DNA from: Marinospirillum sp.
Lineage (GTDB): Bacteria > Pseudomonadota > Gammaproteobacteria > Pseudomonadales > Halomonadaceae
NCBI GenBank assembly: GCA_007116195.1
Contig: SKIX01000042.1
Coordinates: 1-28,212 of the forward strand
Direction: 5' to 3'
DNA length: 28,212 nucleotides
In this document: in pieces, positions 25,388 through 28,212 of the stretch
How the letters are laid out: each line of letters opens with the position of its first letter
Position numbering within the stretch: the first letter of the stretch is position 1
Made by a program: the position numbers and the translations under genes
Notes under the pieces: model-generated
Told to the model about the DNA's origin: nothing
The model's input: only the letters and a program-made list of their open reading frames with translations
The model's database searches: none

Positions 25388-26419
25388 ATGGATATCAAAA
25401 TCGCCCTGGACAGGGTAACCCGCAACCTGGATCTAACCCGCGCAGAAATGCGTGATGTCATGCGCCAAATCATGACCGGCCAATGTACTGATGCCCAAAT
25501 CGGCGGTTTTTTGGTTGCGCTACGTATGAAAAGCGAAGCTTTGGACGAAATTGTAGCGGCTGTTGAAGTCATGCGTGAGCTGGCAACCCCAGTCAAGCTT
25601 GCCAGCCCTCTAGCTGTCGATACCTGTGGCACCGGCGGGGATGGTTCCAATTTATTCAATGTTTCAACGGCCTCAGCCTTCGTCATTGCTGCAGCAGGCG
25701 GCAAGGTTGCTAAACATGGTAATCGCTCTGTTTCTTCTTCCAGTGGCAGCTCTGATCTTCTTGAAGCTGCAGGTATTCAACTCAACTTAACTCCTGAGCA
25801 AATAGCCCGCGCCATTGATGAAATTGGTGTTGGTTTTATGTTCGCTCCCAATCATCACAGTGCAATGAAGTATGCCGTAGGCCCTCGTAAAGAGCTCGGC
25901 CTGCGCACCCTGTTTAACCTGCTGGGCCCCATGACAAACCCCGCAGGCGTTAAACACCAAGTCATAGGTGTTTTCAACGAGCAGCTTTGCCGTCCTCTGG
26001 CCGAAGTTTTACGCGAACTAGGCAGTGAGCATGTATTAGTCGTTCATGCCAAGGATGGCTTGGATGAATTTTCCTTAGCAACCAGCACCCATATTGCTGA
26101 GCTGAAAAATCAGGAAATTCGTGAGTATCAATTAACACCAGAAGAGGTAGGCCTAACCAGTCATAGCCTGGTTGGTTTAGAGGTCACTACTGCTGCTGAG
26201 TCTCTTAAATTAATCCAGCAGGTGTTTAACCGCGAGACCTCCGAGGTTGTTAACAAAGCCTGCGACCTCATCTGTTTAAATGCTGGTGCTGCACTCTATG
26301 CTGCAAACCAGGCTGACTCCATACGTGAAGGTGTGCTCCTTGCTCAAGATGCTATAGCTTCCGGTCAAGCTGCAGAAAAGCTTAAAGCCTTAGTTCACTT
26401 CACCCAAGCTCTCCAGTAA
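25388..26419 (+). CDS. trpD: TrpD: anthranilate phosphoribosyltransferase
   Basis: Transfers phosphoribose from PRPP to anthranilate, second step of tryptophan synthesis. In 343 residues: the PRPP loop GTGGDG (81-86), NVSTAS (91-96), KHGNR (109-113), the family segment [17 protein letters not shown] and [13 protein letters not shown]. It is a stand-alone enzyme, not fused to TrpG as in E. coli. GAGGTG stands about 10 bases before the ATG. It follows trpG after 115 bases with a stable hairpin between them and precedes trpC by 12 bases, so trpD and trpC are surely co-transcribed. Confidence 0.97.
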   Translation: MDIKIALDRVTRNLDLTRAEMRDVMRQIMTGQCTDAQIGGFLVALRMKSEALDEIVAAVEVMRELATPVKLASPLAVDTCGTGGDGSNLFNVSTASAFVIAAAGGKVAKHGNRSVSSSSGSSDLLEAAGIQLNLTPEQIARAIDEIGVGFMFAPNHHSAMKYAVGPRKELGLRTLFNLLGPMTNPAGVKHQVIGVFNEQLCRPLAEVLRELGSEHVLVVHAKDGLDEFSLATSTHIAELKNQEIREYQLTPEEVGLTSHSLVGLEVTTAAESLKLIQQVFNRETSEVVNKACDLICLNAGAALYAANQADSIREGVLLAQDAIASGQAAEKLKALVHFTQALQ

Positions 26420-26431
26420 TCAGGTTGCTCC

Positions 26432-27235
26432 ATGAATTCAGACACACCCACCATTCTCAAAAAAATCATTGCCCGCAAGCACCAAGAAGTTGCCGAGCGC
26501 CAGCAAAGCCTCAGCCTTAACGATTTGCAAAAAAAAGCTGAGCAGGCTGACTTGCCTCGCGGTTTTACCGATGCCTTATTAAAAAAGCACGAACAGGGCT
26601 TACCTGCCATTATTGCTGAAATTAAAAAAGCATCACCGAGTAAAGGCATTTTGCGCGAGGACTTTATTCCAGCTGAAATCGCCCAACGCTATGAAGCCTG
26701 TGGCGCAGCCTGCCTGTCTGTATTGACTGATAGGGATTTTTTTCAAGGCCACGAAGATTACCTGCTCGAAGCCCGAGCCGCCTGCCATCTTCCTGTGATT
26801 CGTAAGGATTTTATCGTCGACCCTTATCAGGTGTTTGAAGCGCGAGCCATTCAAGCCGACTGTGTTCTGCTGATTGCCGCCTGCCTGAACGATGAGCAGA
26901 TGAGCGAGCTAAATCTGCTGGCTCACGAACTCGGCATGGATGTATTGATTGAAGTACACAACCGTGCAGAGCTTGACCGAGCGCTCCAGTTGCCAAACCG
27001 CATGATCGGGATCAATAACCGTGATCTACACAGTTTTGAGGTTAGTCTTGAACACACTTGGGATTTGTTGCCGCATATTCCAGAAGACCGCTTAGTAATT
27101 ACTGAAAGCGGCATCCTAAAACCCGATGATGTTAAGGCAATGCAGCAACATCAAGTGAACGCCTTCTTAATTGGTGAAGCCTTTATGCGCCAAGACGATC
27201 CAGGGCTTGCTTTAGAGTCGCTGTTTAATCAGTAA
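26432..27235 (+). CDS. trpC: TrpC: indole-3-glycerol phosphate synthase
   Basis: Closes the indole ring from CdRP, fourth step of tryptophan synthesis. In 267 residues of a (beta/alpha)8 barrel: E63 and the following lysines in [13 protein letters not shown]125 in VIRKDF, E174 in LIEVHN, N195 in IGINNRDL and E225 in ITESGI. It is not fused to TrpF, unlike the E. coli enzyme. Its end converges with, and slightly overlaps, the remnant of a crp-type gene on the other strand. trpC followed by a convergent vfr/crp gene is also the Pseudomonas aeruginosa order, which helps to recognise what is missing here. Confidence 0.97.
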   Translation: MNSDTPTILKKIIARKHQEVAERQQSLSLNDLQKKAEQADLPRGFTDALLKKHEQGLPAIIAEIKKASPSKGILREDFIPAEIAQRYEACGAACLSVLTDRDFFQGHEDYLLEARAACHLPVIRKDFIVDPYQVFEARAIQADCVLLIAACLNDEQMSELNLLAHELGMDVLIEVHNRAELDRALQLPNRMIGINNRDLHSFEVSLEHTWDLLPHIPEDRLVITESGILKPDDVKAMQQHQVNAFLIGEAFMRQDDPGLALESLFNQ

Positions 27236-27351
27236 ACAGGTCTTAAACTAGGGTCACGGATGACCAGTGTTTTGCCTTCTGCATCAACTAGTCCTCGCTC
27301 TTCCAAATCCTTCAAAACTCGACCCGACATTTCTCTTGAGCAACCCACTAG
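27229..27351 (-). pseudogene. crp: C-terminal fragment of a CRP/Vfr-type cAMP receptor regulator
   Basis: Read from about 27351, this frame gives the DNA-recognition helix and C-terminal end of a CRP-family regulator: LVGCSREMSGRVLKDLEE, then GKTLVIRD and a short tail ending at TGA 27229-27231. Cys, Arg, Glu and Arg match E. coli CRP C178, R180, E181 and R185, the residues that read the operator. Upstream of the joint the frame loses all CRP similarity and meets TGA at 27370-27372. The cyclic-nucleotide domain and most of the protein are absent. About 40 of roughly 210 codons remain. The preceding sequence is recD in another frame. The fragment cannot function alone. It is a true relic or an assembly joint. 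Confidence 0.88.
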
Positions 27352-28212
27352 CCCGTTCGACCTGGCTGTTCAAGGTGGATTGCAGAACACTCTCTTCACT
27401 GTAAATCAGGGTGAAGGCTTCACTGGAACGCGTGATGCCGGTGTAGAGCAGCTCCTTGGTCAGCACGGGGCTGGGTCGATCGGGGAGCACCAGGGCAGTG
27501 TGAGTGAACTCCGAGCCCTGGGATTTATGCACGGTCATGGCAAACACGGTTTCCACACCCTGTAAACGGCTGGGCAGCACCCAGCGAATGCCCCCCTGAC
27601 CATCCGGAAAGGCGACCCTGAGCAGGCGGCGACCGGATTCCTTGTCCGTTCCGGGCCAGGCCAGACAGATGCCGATATCGCCATTCATCAGTTTCAGGCT
27701 GTAGTCGTTGCGTGTGACCAGTACCGGGCGACCGGAATACCAGAGACTGCCCGAACCCGGCAGCAGGTCTTTCAGGGTGGTGGTGGCCAGCTCATTCATG
27801 GCTTCCACGCCCCAAGGACCCCGCCGTACAGCGGTCAGCAACTGAAAGGCTTTGTGCTTGTTAAATATTGCTTGCGCCCAGGCATCCAGAGCTTCACGGC
27901 TGACCTCGCCTTCAGTGCCCTCTGCGGGTTGCTCGTTTTTAACCAGCTGCAGATAACCCTTGTAGCCCTGGCGCAGCAGTTTTTTCAGCTCGTCCAAGTC
28001 TGAGTGAGCCGGTGGTCTGGAGCGAGTCAGCTGAATCAGCCGCAGATTGTGCTCAGCAGTGACCTTCTCGTCGTCCTGGCGTTGGTAACGCCCAAAAATT
28101 TCTTTGACTCCTTGAACGCTGGCCTGACCTGAGTTGACCGCTGTGGCCAGTTCACCGATGCCGGGGTAGTTGTCAAAACGATAGCTGTGCTTAAGCAGGT
28201 TGGTGTATTGGT
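27284..28212 (-). CDS. recD: RecD: exonuclease V alpha subunit, C-terminal part with aberrant end (5' end outside window)
   Basis: The frame is open from the right edge, giving 308 visible codons. This is the C-terminal half of the 5'-3' helicase of RecBCD: SYRFDNYPGIGELA, FGRYQ, GRPVLVTRND, MNGDIGI, motif V TVHKSQGSEF and motif VI LLYTGITRS. RecD-like sequence continues to VERASGL, where E. coli RecD ends after about eight more residues. Here the last 18 or so residues (LKRNVGSSFEGFGRARTS) come from crp codons read in a different frame, so the natural end is lost. By hand count the DNA at 27421-28080 is about 60% GC versus roughly 50-55% in the trp genes. No recB or recC lies in the window. 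Confidence 0.9.
   Translation of the reverse strand, partial: QYTNLLKHSYRFDNYPGIGELATAVNSGQASVQGVKEIFGRYQRQDDEKVTAEHNLRLIQLTRSRPPAHSDLDELKKLLRQGYKGYLQLVKNEQPAEGTEGEVSREALDAWAQAIFNKHKAFQLLTAVRRGPWGVEAMNELATTTLKDLLPGSGSLWYSGRPVLVTRNDYSLKLMNGDIGICLAWPGTDKESGRRLLRVAFPDGQGGIRWVLPSRLQGVETVFAMTVHKSQGSEFTHTALVLPDRPSPVLTKELLYTGITRSSEAFTLIYSEESVLQSTLNSQVERASGLLKRNVGSSFEGFGRARTS
27338..27351. other. recD / crp junction with shared sequence
   Basis: These 14 bases read plausibly in both genes: as A-S-G-L-L in RecD and as L-V-G-C-S in CRP, in different frames. RecD similarity stops to the left and CRP similarity stops to the right. This is what a microhomology join, or an assembly join on a short overlap, would leave. 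Confidence 0.8.

Noticed and set aside
27260..27565. Plus-strand open frame of about 100 codons opposite recD
   Set aside because: It is antisense to well-matched RecD and CRP codons and resembles no family I know.

Overview
The window looks like a chromosomal segment of a gammaproteobacterium near the Oceanospirillales/Pseudomonadales. It has about 50% GC, proteins close to both E. coli and Pseudomonas families, the E. coli-like gene orders nudF-yqiB-cpdA and nudE-yrfG-hslR-hslO-pckA, and a pseudomonad-like trpGDC block followed by a crp/vfr-type gene. Gene density is high and no stretch over 300 bases lacks a gene. I see no tRNA, rRNA, CRISPR array or insertion sequence.

Left part (1-6315, all minus strand): a run reading nudF, yqiB, cpdA, then an aspartic-protease-like rimB, rimK (ribosomal protein S6 glutamate ligase), a receiver-PAS response regulator, a soluble PAS histidine kinase and a receiver-ankyrin response regulator that leaves the window. 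It joins nucleotide and cAMP turnover to ribosome modification and a phosphorelay. greB (6346-6873) diverges from nudF.

Motility/signalling part (6864-11150, minus): an Aer-type redox taxis receptor behind a perfect FNR/ANR box, cheV, an HD-GYP protein whose HD residues are gone, and a small DUF2892 membrane protein with a palindrome over its promoter. Then come a second-type Lon protease with a sigma-32-like promoter, cysQ and nudE.

Central plus-strand part (15190-24260): yrfG-hslR-hslO (heat and oxidative protein repair), pckA, then parE and parC (topoisomerase IV) flanking a minus-strand NERD-like protein. A YjfB-like small protein and several strong inverted repeats, one an orphan minus-strand terminator, lie between parC and the trp genes.

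Right end (24694-28212): trpG, trpD and trpC, then the most striking feature. About 40 C-terminal codons of a CRP/Vfr-type regulator are joined, within about 14 bases at 27338-27351, to the C-terminal end of recD, which is richer in GC and runs off the window. Both reading frames make family-correct sense at the joint. It is therefore either a real microhomology-type rearrangement that removed crp, or a chimeric assembly join.
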